Part shown: in pieces, positions 1-7,996 of the stretch | Numbering within the stretch: position 1 is the stretch's first letter | Layout: the number at the start of each line of letters is the position of its first letter | Source: Candidatus Jidaibacter acanthamoeba | GTDB taxonomy: Bacteria; Pseudomonadota; Alphaproteobacteria; Rickettsiales; Midichloriaceae | Reading direction: 5' to 3' | Length of the DNA stretch: 64,000 nt | Assembly (NCBI RefSeq): GCF_000815465.1 | Contig: NZ_JSWE01000206.1 | Location: 35,384-99,383, forward strand | The notes under the pieces: generated by a model | What the model was told of the DNA's origin: nothing | The model's database searches: none | What the model saw: only the letters and a program-made list of their open reading frames with translations | Made by a program: the position numbers and the translations under genes

Positions 1-27
1 AATAAAGAGAGGAAATATAATTTTTCT

Positions 28-387
28 ATGAATTTAACAATTTGGATTTATACAAAGCTTTTTGGCAAGTGTGTTGGTGAGGATCAGTTCGGTAATCGAT
101 ACTATGAATCAAAGCGTTTTCATAGAGATTTTAACAGAAATGACCGTTGGGTCTATTATAAAGGTATACCTGAGCCTTCAAAAATTCCGCCTGTGTGGTA
201 TGGTTGGTTGCATTATCAATCGGATGAAGTGCCGCAAAAAGATAAAAAATTATATAAATGGGAAAAAGAAAAAGTACCGAATTTAACCGGTACGGAGTTT
301 GCATATTATCCTAGCGGACATGTTTTAGGTGACGGAAAAAGAAGAAAGGCGACCGGCGATTATGAAGCCTGGAAACCAAATCAATAA
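28..387 (+). CDS. NADH:ubiquinone oxidoreductase accessory subunit, NDUFA12 family
   Basis: This 119-residue protein belongs to the NDUFA12 (B17.2) family, a supernumerary subunit of respiratory complex I shared by mitochondria and alphaproteobacteria. It acts on the matrix-arm side, at the cytoplasmic face of the inner membrane. Family hallmarks are visible: an N-terminal GEDQFGNRYYE stretch (residues about 17-27), RWVYYKG, a PP-x-WYGWLH core, and a late tyrosine-proline-glycine segment. The length is normal. A purine-rich ribosome site (agagg) precedes the ATG. The next gene, mlaD, starts 12 bases after the stop, an arrangement I recall from other Rickettsiales. Its presence implies an aerobic respiratory chain. 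Confidence 0.93.
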   Translation: MNLTIWIYTKLFGKCVGEDQFGNRYYESKRFHRDFNRNDRWVYYKGIPEPSKIPPVWYGWLHYQSDEVPQKDKKLYKWEKEKVPNLTGTEFAYYPSGHVLGDGKRRKATGDYEAWKPNQ

Positions 388-398
388 CGGGAGAGGAA

Positions 399-911
399 AT
401 GTCTAAGAATATTTTTGAAACAGTGGTCGGATTTATAGTGCTTGCGGTTGCAATAGGCTTTATAATAATCGCCTATAAAAGCGGCAGTATAAATTATAAG
501 GATATTAAAGGTTATAAGGTAACTGCTCAGTTTACCAGAATTGACGGTATTAATATCGGAAGTGATGTTAAATTAAGCGGGGTTAAAGTCGGTAATGTTA
601 TCTCTCTTAGGTTGGATCCAAAAAGTTATAATGCAGTAATTGAGCTCGTTATAAACGATGATTATAAGCTTCCCGTTGATAGTTCAGCTGAAATTATCGG
701 TAATGGTTTGCTGGGTGATAAGTATATTTCACTTGCTCCCGGAGCGGATGAAGAATTGCTGAAAGAAGGCAGTAGAATTGAATTCACTCAACCTGCTATT
801 AGTTTTGAGAGCTTAATTGCTAGGTTTATTTTCGGTTCTACGGATGGTAATAAGAAACAAAAGGATACTAATAATTCTTCGGATGCTTCGCATGCTGCAA
901 ATCCTAGCTAA
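399..911 (+). CDS. mlaD: MlaD-type phospholipid transport protein (MCE domain)
   Basis: This 170-residue protein is the substrate-binding component of an Mla ABC system, which moves phospholipids between inner and outer membranes to keep outer-membrane lipid asymmetry. One transmembrane helix lies at residues about 7-27, and the MCE domain follows at about 38-118, with the typical pattern of 'FTRIDGINIGSDVKLSGVKVG' type (residues 46-66) and a later GLLGDKYISL motif. The C-terminal tail is charged, Ser/Asn-rich and probably disordered. Partner genes mlaE, mlaF and mlaC are not in the window. The stop overlaps the start of the downstream DUF2155 gene by about 20 bases, which suggests coupled translation. 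Confidence 0.93.
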   Translation: MSKNIFETVVGFIVLAVAIGFIIIAYKSGSINYKDIKGYKVTAQFTRIDGINIGSDVKLSGVKVGNVISLRLDPKSYNAVIELVINDDYKLPVDSSAEIIGNGLLGDKYISLAPGADEELLKEGSRIEFTQPAISFESLIARFIFGSTDGNKKQKDTNNSSDASHAANPS

Positions 912-1368
912 ATTTTTAGCTTTTATTTTTATTTTTTGGAATATGGTATTTGCTGCGGAAAATAATGACAGCACCCTTATAAAAAAAATAGATGAATCAA
1001 TTTTTAGTGCTCTGGATAAAGAGAGTACGGAAGAAATAGAAAGGCAAGGGGTAAGGGGGGGCTTCTATAATACAGCTCAAATTAATATTGTTGATAAAAA
1101 AATGGGGAAGATGGATGTGGTAACGGTTAATCTCCAAAAACCTATTATGTTTAATGATGAAATTGCTATTAGAGTTCTTAGCTGTTGGAAGGAAAATGAA
1201 AAAAAACTTTTACCTGACAGTAAAGCATGGATTGAATTTTATACTGTTTCCAAGCAAAATGAGCTGGATAAACAGTTTAGCGGTTGGATATTCTCTAATA
1301 ATGCAGGGATTTCAAAATATTTTAATGAAAAATATGAGTTTATTCTTAGCGACTGTGTAAATAATTAG
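892..1368 (+). CDS. DUF2155 domain protein, exported
   Basis: I start this 158-residue protein at the ATG at 892, because it gives a clean signal peptide (MLQILAKF, hydrophobic core, cleavage near VFAAE). The frame is open further upstream inside mlaD, but those residues look like out-of-frame coding sequence. The mature part matches the DUF2155 family of alphaproteobacteria: a conserved LQKPIMFNDEIAIRVLSC segment, then W-I-E-F and SGWIFSNNAG. Family members lie next to NDUFA12 in many Rickettsiales and Rhizobiales. The function is unknown; the protein is probably periplasmic. It overlaps mlaD by 20 bases. Confidence 0.85.
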   Translation: MLQILAKFLAFIFIFWNMVFAAENNDSTLIKKIDESIFSALDKESTEEIERQGVRGGFYNTAQINIVDKKMGKMDVVTVNLQKPIMFNDEIAIRVLSCWKENEKKLLPDSKAWIEFYTVSKQNELDKQFSGWIFSNNAGISKYFNEKYEFILSDCVNN

Positions 1369-1506
1369 GTTTTATTCTATTTAATAGATTCTATATGAAA
1401 AATAAAAAAATCTAATAATAAAATTTCCTTCAAGAAATATTTCTTTAATATACTTGTGCTATAATGCTTGCTTAAAAGAATTTTATACTTTTTAGAGTGT
1501 ATTAAA

Positions 1507-2331
1507 ATGAAGCAAAACACACCAAGAGATGACTATATTGAAATATTGGAAAAAGAAAACTCTACCATAAGAGACTTCATATACTTCTTTTTAATCAATG
1601 AAGAAAATAAAAGCTATATTAATGAATGCAATAGCAAAGGGTATACAGCATTACATAAAGCAGTAACACTGGATGATGTAACGTTTATTGATAGCCTATT
1701 AAATACCGGGGCTGTGGTAAATGCCGGAGCTCATGATGGTGTAACACCTTTACATTTAGCGGTACTTAACAATAAATTAGACGTAGCAAAAAGACTTATT
1801 AAAGGGGGAGCTAATATTTTTTTAGAAACAAATAGTGGGGAGATACCTTTATATTATGCAATTTCCAATCAAAATTTACCTATTGTTAAAATACTCTTGG
1901 AATATGAATGCATCGATATTGATATATACAATTATTATTTAAGCAATGCATTAGAAAAAGCTAAACTAGAAGGTGCAGAAGAGATAGCTGAATTTTTAAA
2001 AATTAGGGTGGAAGATAAAAATTTAAGGCCGTTAAAAAAGGCTAAAACAGATCATATGCAGCCAATCATTGCTACTGAAGAAGGAACTTGGTTAGGGGAG
2101 TGCGTTATGAGCCAAGTTAATGATTTTGAAGATTGGAATGAAGTTATAGTTCAGCAATTCAGCCTACCTAATGATGATTGTGAAGTTATAATTATAAACG
2201 ACTCAGATACAGAAGAGAGACTCATCAAAGGCTCTATTAAACGCAAGCGCGGAGAAGAACAAACTTTTGCAGAAAAATTAGAAAAGGAGAGAAATTTACC
2301 TCAGGATGAAAAAAGAGGTAGGGGTACTTAG
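1507..2331 (+). CDS. Ankyrin-repeat protein with basic C-terminal tail, candidate effector
   Basis: This 274-residue protein starts at the ATG at 1507; an in-frame TTG lies 39 bases upstream but has no better ribosome site. Three to four ankyrin repeats fill residues about 40-170, with the usual G-x-TALHKAV and G-x-TPLHLAV helix starts. The rest is a charged, probably disordered tail with two basic clusters, KKAK near 177-180 and IKRKRG near 244-249, and it ends KRGRGT. Such tails resemble monopartite nuclear localisation signals, and the final GRG-x is shared with two other ankyrin proteins here. In Rickettsiales, ankyrin proteins are often type IV secreted host-binding factors. Secretion of this one is inference. 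Confidence 0.82.
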   Translation: MKQNTPRDDYIEILEKENSTIRDFIYFFLINEENKSYINECNSKGYTALHKAVTLDDVTFIDSLLNTGAVVNAGAHDGVTPLHLAVLNNKLDVAKRLIKGGANIFLETNSGEIPLYYAISNQNLPIVKILLEYECIDIDIYNYYLSNALEKAKLEGAEEIAEFLKIRVEDKNLRPLKKAKTDHMQPIIATEEGTWLGECVMSQVNDFEDWNEVIVQQFSLPNDDCEVIIINDSDTEERLIKGSIKRKRGEEQTFAEKLEKERNLPQDEKRGRGT

Positions 2332-2354
2332 TTTCAACAAGTAATATGTATTAT

Positions 2355-3542
2355 TCATTCATAAACACTTGCAAGCAAAGCAAGCTCGGCGACTAATGCT
2401 TCTGAGTTATATATAAAATCGCTATTACAAGTAAAGCTGGCATTTGGAGAATTCAAATTAGTTAAGTGATCGCGCGATGAATTTATTCTTCTGATAAAGC
2501 TCACAATATTACCATTGACTGCATATGCGATATTTTCATAAGGAGATGAGTTTATGTTATGGATAGTGGGTACGCCTTCTTGAATAATAATTTCACGATT
2601 AAGTACTCCTTCTTTTATAACATCCATGGAGTGGCGCTTTTTTTTATTAATATTTAATATATCATCACCGCTACTTGCAATCATGATGCCCATTCCGAAT
2701 GTTCCGTTATCAGCTTTGATGAAAACATACGGGGGTGAGGTTATCTGATATTCTTCATATTTTAATTTAATTTGTTCAATTATATTATCAACCACTGATC
2801 CAGCTTCTTCTAACCCTACTTTATTTCGGAAATCAATATTTTCGGCTTTTGCAATGTAGGTGGAAAGCAGCCACGGATCCAAAGAAAACTCCCGACAAAA
2901 TTCCTCGGCGATTTTATTATAAGCAGTGAAGTGAGTAAATTTTCTCCGCTTATGCCATCCTTTATTTAGTTCAGGTATAATAGGTTGAGATATATTTTCT
3001 ATGATTTCTGGAACTCCACCGGTAAGATCGGTATTTAAAATAATTAAATCCGGTTTCCAGTCTTGCTTAATATATATTGTATTATGATGACGAGTAATAG
3101 GATTAAGTGTAATTATTGAGGATGCGTTATATTCTTGAATCTCCGTAATATGCGGTGACCCGAATTCTACCACTATATTGTCGGAAGCTACTATGTTTTT
3201 TAATGCCAGCAAATTTTCAAAATAATTTTGGTTGCGGGTAAAATTTTCAGGTATGATAAGTATCTTACCCGGCTTGTTATTTTTAAACATTTCCGCAAAT
3301 TCTGCCTTAGCATTTTGTAACCCGTGTATATCTAGGTTATTAAAACCTGCCGGGAAGAGGTTGGTATCTACGGGCGCAACCTTAAAACCTGAGTTTCTAA
3401 CATCTACAGAGCCGTATAACGGCCTTTTATTTTCTTTATAATTTGAAAATATCCACTCTTTCATTTGAGCAGACTTATCAGCTACTGCTTTGTTTAGATG
3501 TTCTGATATTTTTAAATGTTTATTATCTTCTGTCCTCTGCAC
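2355..3542 (-). CDS. gshA: Glutamate-cysteine ligase, proteobacterial GshA-like type
   Basis: This 395-residue enzyme catalyses the first step of glutathione synthesis, ATP-dependent joining of glutamate and cysteine in the cytoplasm. The sequence resembles the small family named for the Acidithiobacillus-type GshA, not the classical E. coli or plant families: an early DVRNSGFKVAPVDTNLFPAGFNN block (residues about 46-68), a LTGGVPE segment, and an ATP-grasp-like IKADNGTFGMG motif near residue 275. It is slightly shorter than the usual 430 or so residues. It is the last gene of a minus-strand run (carboxypeptidase, rsmE, gshA) with a 28-base gap to rsmE. The second glutathione gene, gshB, is not in the window. 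Confidence 0.85.
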   Translation of the reverse strand: MQRTEDNKHLKISEHLNKAVADKSAQMKEWIFSNYKENKRPLYGSVDVRNSGFKVAPVDTNLFPAGFNNLDIHGLQNAKAEFAEMFKNNKPGKILIIPENFTRNQNYFENLLALKNIVASDNIVVEFGSPHITEIQEYNASSIITLNPITRHHNTIYIKQDWKPDLIILNTDLTGGVPEIIENISQPIIPELNKGWHKRRKFTHFTAYNKIAEEFCREFSLDPWLLSTYIAKAENIDFRNKVGLEEAGSVVDNIIEQIKLKYEEYQITSPPYVFIKADNGTFGMGIMIASSGDDILNINKKKRHSMDVIKEGVLNREIIIQEGVPTIHNINSSPYENIAYAVNGNIVSFIRRINSSRDHLTNLNSPNASFTCNSDFIYNSEALVAELALLASVYE

Positions 3543-3570
3543 TTCTTAAACCTTTAGCTTATCAAATTAT

Positions 3571-4299
3571 TTATTTCCAGTTATCCATTAATGTATTATA
3601 GCAACTTATTGCGGCAATGCCAGCGGTCTCCGCACGCATTATTCGTCTTCCGAAATTAACTGCAACTGCATAGTCCAAGCTTCTTATAAGGTCTGCTTCT
3701 TCAGAGCTAAATCCGCCTTCAGAGCCGATTAGTATACAATTTTCGGTTTGTTTTAACTTGCTTTTTAATGTTTGAACCCCTAAGGGGTCAGCTTTCTCAT
3801 AGCAGAACATTAGATTGCCGTCAAAAGGTTTGCATTTCACAAAGTCGGCAAGATTTTGCATAGGATGAATTTTAGGTATACATAATCTTTCTGATTGTTC
3901 CGCGGCTTCAATAGCGCTTTTAATAAGTTTTTCCAAGTTTATTTTGTTTATCACCGTGCGTCTTGAAGTAATAGGCCAAATCTCCGTTACTCCTAATTCC
4001 GTTGCTTTTTGTACGACAAAGCTTGGTGTAACGTTTTTAACCGGACAAAATGCAAAGTGTAAAGGAGCTTGGTTTAATTGAGAGGCTAGTTGCTTTACTA
4101 AATTGATTATAACGTGTTTCTTGCTGATCCCGATTATAGTCGCTTCCCACTCTCCGTCTTTTCCGTTAAAGATTCTCAATAGCTCATGAGTTTTGCATCT
4201 TAAAACATTGCTTAGGTAATGCGATTGTTCTTCATTTAAGTTGATATTTTCCCCTTCCGTAAATAGATGTTCAATAAACAACCTGGTTCTGAGAGACAT
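3571..4299 (-). CDS. rsmE: 16S rRNA (uracil-1498-N3)-methyltransferase RsmE
   Basis: This 242-residue SPOUT-fold enzyme methylates N3 of U1498 in 16S rRNA, near the decoding centre, using S-adenosylmethionine. The N-terminal PUA-like part carries NEEQSHYLSNVLR (residues about 22-34). The C-terminal knot has the two diagnostic motifs, IGSEGGFSSEE and the LGRRIMRAETA-type segment, here NFGRRIMRAETAG near residue 217. Length is typical. It lies 21 bases after the carboxypeptidase gene and 28 bases before gshA, so all three are probably co-transcribed. The rsmE-gshA pairing is common in alphaproteobacteria. Confidence 0.96.
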   Translation of the reverse strand: MSLRTRLFIEHLFTEGENINLNEEQSHYLSNVLRCKTHELLRIFNGKDGEWEATIIGISKKHVIINLVKQLASQLNQAPLHFAFCPVKNVTPSFVVQKATELGVTEIWPITSRRTVINKINLEKLIKSAIEAAEQSERLCIPKIHPMQNLADFVKCKPFDGNLMFCYEKADPLGVQTLKSKLKQTENCILIGSEGGFSSEEADLIRSLDYAVAVNFGRRIMRAETAGIAAISCYNTLMDNWK

Positions 4300-4320
4300 A
4301 TACTCCTATAATTTTCTAAG

Positions 4321-5457
4321 TTAAATTCTGGCTTTTTTAGGCGTAGTATTCTTGGAATTTTGCCCAATGCTTGGGACACTTAATGGGTTAATATCTTTAA
4401 TTTCATTTTGGACTACAAGCTGCTTGGGTTTTTTAGTGTTTAGTAAGGGAGTAACTTTCTTAATATCTAAGCTTGCGGTTTTTATCGGCTCATTATTATC
4501 AACTATGCTGAAGATACTTTTGTGTGATGCTGCGGCATTGTTAGCAGCAACGAGGATCGGTGATTTTTTAATGCATTTAGGATTATAAATCCCTTTCTTT
4601 TCAGAGAGATGACAAAAACCCAAATCCAGGATTTTTATCATATGATCATCCCTTATCTTTGCGTTTTCCCCGCCGAAAACTACCCCTACCAAGTGACCAT
4701 GAGGTTTTTTAGCCGTAGTGATTAGATTAAATCCTGAAGTTCTTATATAACCGGTTTTTAATCCTTCGGCGCCGGCATATCTTTTAGTTACATGATTATG
4801 ACCGTTCAGCACTTTGCCTTTGTAGGTAAAGGTGGTTTTTGAAAAGAGCGGATAATACTTAGGAAACTTTTTTTTGAGAGCCAGTGCAAGCTTTGCCATA
4901 TCGGTCGCGGTGGTATACTGATTTTTATCATGACAGCCGTGTGCGTTTGCAAAATTGGTTCTGATCATGCCCAAAGTCTTAGCTTTTTTAGTCATCATTT
5001 TAGCAAAACTCCATTCACTTCCGGCTATCGCCTCAGCAAGTACTGATGCGGAATCATTAGCTGAGATAACTATGGTGCTATATATACAATCCCTAACCGT
5101 AATTCTTTCTCCAGCTCTTAACCCTAATTTACGGGGAATTTCTCGGCTAGCCCGTTCGGAAACGACAATTTGTTGATTCATAGTAAGTTTTCCGCTTTCT
5201 AAAGCTTCGAATGCTAAATAAACCGTCATTAATTTAGTTAGTGAAGCCGGATAGCGTAAATCATGCGCATTTTTTGAGTATATAACTTTCCCGGTCGCTG
5301 AATCCAAAACTAATGCCGCATATCTGGTGGAGCGTGTAATATCGTTCGCATAGGCAGTAAAGGTGAGGGAGTTAAAGATAATAACGAAAGCAACTAATAA
5401 ACTTTTAAAACAGGCATAAGGAAACAAACCTGCCGAGTGAGATTTTTCGATTCCCAT
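4321..5457 (-). CDS. D-alanyl-D-alanine carboxypeptidase, peptidase family S11
   Basis: This 378-residue penicillin-binding enzyme trims the terminal D-alanine from peptidoglycan stem peptides in the periplasm. A hydrophobic signal segment covers residues about 15-37 (cleavage near AYA-N). The three active-site motifs are intact: S72-L-T-K75, S132-A-N134 and K234-T-G236, in the spacing usual for DacA/DacF enzymes. The C-terminal 100 residues are Lys/Pro/Asn-rich with no visible amphipathic membrane anchor. It heads the minus-strand run carboxypeptidase-rsmE-gshA. Its presence fits the two synthases also found here (mrcA and mrdA) and indicates that this bacterium makes a cell wall. Confidence 0.94.
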   Translation of the reverse strand: MGIEKSHSAGLFPYACFKSLLVAFVIIFNSLTFTAYANDITRSTRYAALVLDSATGKVIYSKNAHDLRYPASLTKLMTVYLAFEALESGKLTMNQQIVVSERASREIPRKLGLRAGERITVRDCIYSTIVISANDSASVLAEAIAGSEWSFAKMMTKKAKTLGMIRTNFANAHGCHDKNQYTTATDMAKLALALKKKFPKYYPLFSKTTFTYKGKVLNGHNHVTKRYAGAEGLKTGYIRTSGFNLITTAKKPHGHLVGVVFGGENAKIRDDHMIKILDLGFCHLSEKKGIYNPKCIKKSPILVAANNAAASHKSIFSIVDNNEPIKTASLDIKKVTPLLNTKKPKQLVVQNEIKDINPLSVPSIGQNSKNTTPKKARI

Positions 5458-5740
5458 TTTCCCTTATTCTACCTCAAAACTTAATGGTTTTTAAATAATG
5501 TATATTTATAAGATATTAAAATATTTTTTACAAAAGTAAAGTATGTTGTATCTAAGCTTTTACGGTTAGTTAGTATGTATTATAAGAGTTGAATTTTTAA
5601 TAGTTTTTGAAGTAATAAAGTTTATGATAAAATATTTTAAAAACCAACTTATTAAGCCGTTTTATAACTTTATATTAAAACTTCTTATTCTTTGTATATT
5701 TTTTATATTACAATATAATATTTAAATTAAAAATAAAATA
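5458..5740. other. AT-rich intergenic stretch between divergent genes
   Basis: About 280 bases of very AT-rich sequence lie between the leftward carboxypeptidase gene and the first of the paired promoters at 5741. I see no open frame, RNA gene or clear hairpin in it. It presumably also holds the leftward promoter, but no confident match stands out. Confidence 0.5.
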
Positions 5741-5770
5741 TTGACATTTAAGTTTAATTAACAGTAAGGT
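5741..5770 (+). promoter_or_regulatory. Sigma-70-type promoter, copy 1 of a matched pair
   Basis: A perfect -35 box TTGACA (5741-5746) is followed after 18 bases by TAAGGT as the best -10 candidate. The surrounding sequence, from the preceding A-rich block to about 40 bases downstream, is nearly the same as at 6352, upstream of the next gene. An agaggtg ribosome site follows at about 5802, just before the ATG at 5814. Confidence 0.6.
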
Positions 5771-5813
5771 ATGGGTAGTTTCAGTTGTTAACAGTAATTT
5801 AAGAGGTGAAGAA

Positions 5814-6236
5814 ATGAGTACAATAGCTCCAAGCCCTCCAGTGCAAAGCCCAACTGTTTCGCCGATGCAGAGTCCAACTATTTCACCGCTATCAAATCAG
5901 CCGGAAGTAACAGATACAATAAAAGTTAAAAAAATTAGCTTAATTGAAGAATTATTCAAGTTAACAGGAAAGGGTTTCACTGTTGATGAAGCATTAAATT
6001 CACCTGATATCCCCATAAATTTTTTTAAAGAGAAGTTAAAAGCGGCTGAGAAGTTTGAAGAAGAGGCGGCTGCGCATAAGCAGCTAAGGGAAGAATATGA
6101 ATTATTTAAAGAAAAGCATTTTATGGAAAAAGGTTGGTATAAAAGAATAGAAAAAGATTATGTGAAGTGTAAAAATGAGTTTGATGATTTAGTAGATAGA
6201 TTTTACGCATGTAAGTATGATTCGGACTGTGAATAA
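5814..6236 (+). CDS. Unrecognised protein with Pro/Ser-rich N-terminus and Cys-containing tail
   Basis: I do not recognise this 140-residue protein. Residues 1-32 are a low-complexity stretch rich in Ser, Pro and Gln with the recurring unit QSPT-(V/I)-SP. Residues about 40-125 are predicted helical and highly charged, probably coiled coil. The last 23 residues hold three cysteines and end DSDCE. No signal peptide or membrane segment is visible. The ATG is supported by an agaggtg ribosome site. The promoter is a near copy of that of the next gene (6431), which also ends in a Cys-rich acidic tail, so the two are probably co-regulated. A secreted factor is possible but unproven. Confidence 0.7.
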   Translation: MSTIAPSPPVQSPTVSPMQSPTISPLSNQPEVTDTIKVKKISLIEELFKLTGKGFTVDEALNSPDIPINFFKEKLKAAEKFEEEAAAHKQLREEYELFKEKHFMEKGWYKRIEKDYVKCKNEFDDLVDRFYACKYDSDCE

Positions 6237-6351
6237 TCTGTTATTAAATTAATATCCTATGTTATGCGTATTCCTTGAAATTTTACTTTATGCGTGAAAT
6301 TATCCTATAATTCACTTTTATTGATGTTATATTTAGTATAAAAATAAAATA

Positions 6352-6381
6352 TTGACAGTTAAGTTTTATTCAAGATATGGT
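6352..6381 (+). promoter_or_regulatory. Sigma-70-type promoter, copy 2 of a matched pair
   Basis: TTGACA (6352-6357) is followed by an 18-base spacer and TATGGT (6376-6381). The A-rich block before it, the spacer and the bases after it closely match 5731-5780. The ribosome site agaggt (6421-6426) precedes the ATG at 6431. The match strongly suggests that a promoter module was copied, or conserved in front of two co-expressed genes. Confidence 0.65.
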
Positions 6382-6430
6382 GGTAGTCAGTTTGGAAGGT
6401 TAATACAATTAATTAATAAAAGAGGTATAT

Positions 6431-7108
6431 ATGAGTAGACGTGAAATAAGAGAATTTAGAGAATTTGCTAAAGAGGTATTAGCCAAACAACAAGCAGCAC
6501 AATCTTCACAATCAACAACGGCACAAAAAAATGTCAATTTAGATAATATGTGTAAAGTAGTTGCTGAAACATTTGCTCAATTAAATAACAACCTTATTAA
6601 TAAAAACTTGATTTCAGAACCTATTAGTAAAGCTAATTTAGATCAGGCGATAAATGAAATAAATGGATTAAAAATTAATTCGGACATATTATTAAAATTT
6701 AACAATGAGTTGGTTGAGAATGGTTTTAATGCAGCTAATTCAAAAAACATAGTTGAAACAGTTAATACATTTAAGGCTTATCAAGTAAATTCCACTTTAT
6801 TTAGTGAATTGAATGACAACGCTTTAAAAATAGGCTTAAATGCTCCTATAGACCAATATAATATAGATGACTCAATAAATACTTTAGTGCTTGAAAGTGC
6901 TAAGGCTGATGGATTTGATATAGCAACAATATCTTCCGGTTTAAGAGGTAAAAATGATACCTTTGACCATATAGGATCCGTAGTTAAACAAACTTTAGAT
7001 CATATAATAGATTATTGTACACCTAAACACGGAACAAATAATACCCTTTGTATTGATATCTGTGAATCAGGCTTTAATTTTAATAATGCCTGGGATGATT
7101 GTGCATAG
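6431..7108 (+). CDS. Unrecognised protein with about 37-residue internal repeats and Cys-rich tail
   Basis: I do not recognise this 225-residue protein. Residues 1-34 are helical, then Gln/Ser/Thr-rich. From about residue 69 a degenerate unit recurs with a period of 37-38 residues, starting at N69, N106 and N144: a hydrophobic helix, then an asparagine turn, then G-(F/L)-N-A. A fourth, weaker copy may start at N36. The last 30 residues carry four cysteines (196, 207, 211, 224) and end WDDCA. No signal peptide or membrane helix is evident. Its promoter is nearly identical to that of the preceding gene. The gene for an outer-membrane protein starts 32 bases downstream, so the transcript may run through to the terminator at 7840. 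Confidence 0.72.
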   Translation: MSRREIREFREFAKEVLAKQQAAQSSQSTTAQKNVNLDNMCKVVAETFAQLNNNLINKNLISEPISKANLDQAINEINGLKINSDILLKFNNELVENGFNAANSKNIVETVNTFKAYQVNSTLFSELNDNALKIGLNAPIDQYNIDDSINTLVLESAKADGFDIATISSGLRGKNDTFDHIGSVVKQTLDHIIDYCTPKHGTNNTLCIDICESGFNFNNAWDDCA

Positions 7109-7140
7109 AATAAAAAAGTAAATTTTATAAGGTAACAATA

Positions 7141-7803
7141 ATGAAAAAAATAGTATATGGAGCAGTAATTGCATCTTTCTTGCCGCTATTGGCAAGCGCG
7201 GAAGCTTATCCTTATGTTCGGCTGGATTTAGGTGGAGCATTGCCGACTAAATTAAAAGGTGATGCTTATCAAAGCAAAAAGCCAAATAATTCTTTAGCCT
7301 TCGGGGTAGGTGCTGGTTATAAGTTTGATGAGAACTTTAGAGTAGACCTTAATTACTTAAGAGCTAATAACTTTAAATTTTCCCATGATATAACAGATGA
7401 TAATGGAACTTCTTCAATTAATCAAAAAATGCATAGTAATATTGCAATGTTAAATGCATATTTTGATATTGGTAATTACAGCGGGTTTACTCCTTATTTG
7501 ACCGCAGGTATCGGGATGGCGCATAATGTTGCTAAAGATTATATAGATGTAGAGAAAGATACAGGTTTTAAAATAGTACAAAAAGGTCATAAGAAAAACA
7601 ATTTTGTCTGGAATATTGGAGCCGGGGCTAGTTTTCAAATAGTGGAAAACACTCATATAGATATCGGCTACAAATTTTATCACCTTGGTAAATTCACTAC
7701 TTCATCTACTGCTTCTGCAGCTAGTATTAATAGTGAAGTCACTCCAATTTCAACCCGCCTGCGTGCTCATGCTGTGACTGTGGGTTTAAGGTATACTTTC
7801 TAA
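7141..7803 (+). CDS. Outer-membrane beta-barrel surface protein
   Basis: This 220-residue protein has a classic signal peptide (MKKIVYGAV, hydrophobic core, cleavage after ASA near residue 20) and alternating hydrophobic/polar strands. It ends in the aromatic outer-membrane signature VGLRYTF, the signal recognised by the BAM complex. Strand segments such as AFGVGAGYKF, PYLTAGIGMA and WNIGAGASF are typical of the small eight-stranded porin/Opa/OmpW-like group used as surface antigens by Rickettsiales. A ribosome site (aaggt) lies before the ATG, and a strong terminator follows 37 bases after the stop. It probably faces the host cell. A precise subfamily cannot be named from sequence alone. Confidence 0.88.
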   Translation: MKKIVYGAVIASFLPLLASAEAYPYVRLDLGGALPTKLKGDAYQSKKPNNSLAFGVGAGYKFDENFRVDLNYLRANNFKFSHDITDDNGTSSINQKMHSNIAMLNAYFDIGNYSGFTPYLTAGIGMAHNVAKDYIDVEKDTGFKIVQKGHKKNNFVWNIGAGASFQIVENTHIDIGYKFYHLGKFTTSSTASAASINSEVTPISTRLRAHAVTVGLRYTF

Positions 7804-7839
7804 GTTAAATAAAGGCTTAAAAGCTTTTAAAACTAAAAG

Positions 7840-7884
7840 GTGCGCGTAAGGAAAAATATTTACTTCTTATGCGTGCTTTTTTTA
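7840..7884 (+). terminator. Rho-independent terminator after the barrel protein gene
   Basis: An 11-pair stem (7840-7850 with 7866-7876, three G-U pairs included) with a 15-base loop is followed directly by a run of seven T. It closes the 5.8-7.8 kb transcription unit. Confidence 0.85.
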
Positions 7885-7996
7885 TTTATGGCGGTGTCCG
7901 GAATGCTTTCAAATGATTAGTTTCTATATATAAAGCCTTGATAAAATTTTAAATTGCTTATAATGTAATCTTTATGAAATGTAGTAAAATTTATTG

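Noticed and set aside
1468-1506. Upstream TTG start for the first ankyrin gene
   Set aside because: The ATG at 1507 is a better start codon and the extra 13 residues are not ankyrin-like.
5814-7108. Idea that the two genes are paralogues because of their shared promoter
   Set aside because: The encoded proteins show no alignable similarity beyond acidic Cys-containing ends, so only the promoter is shared.
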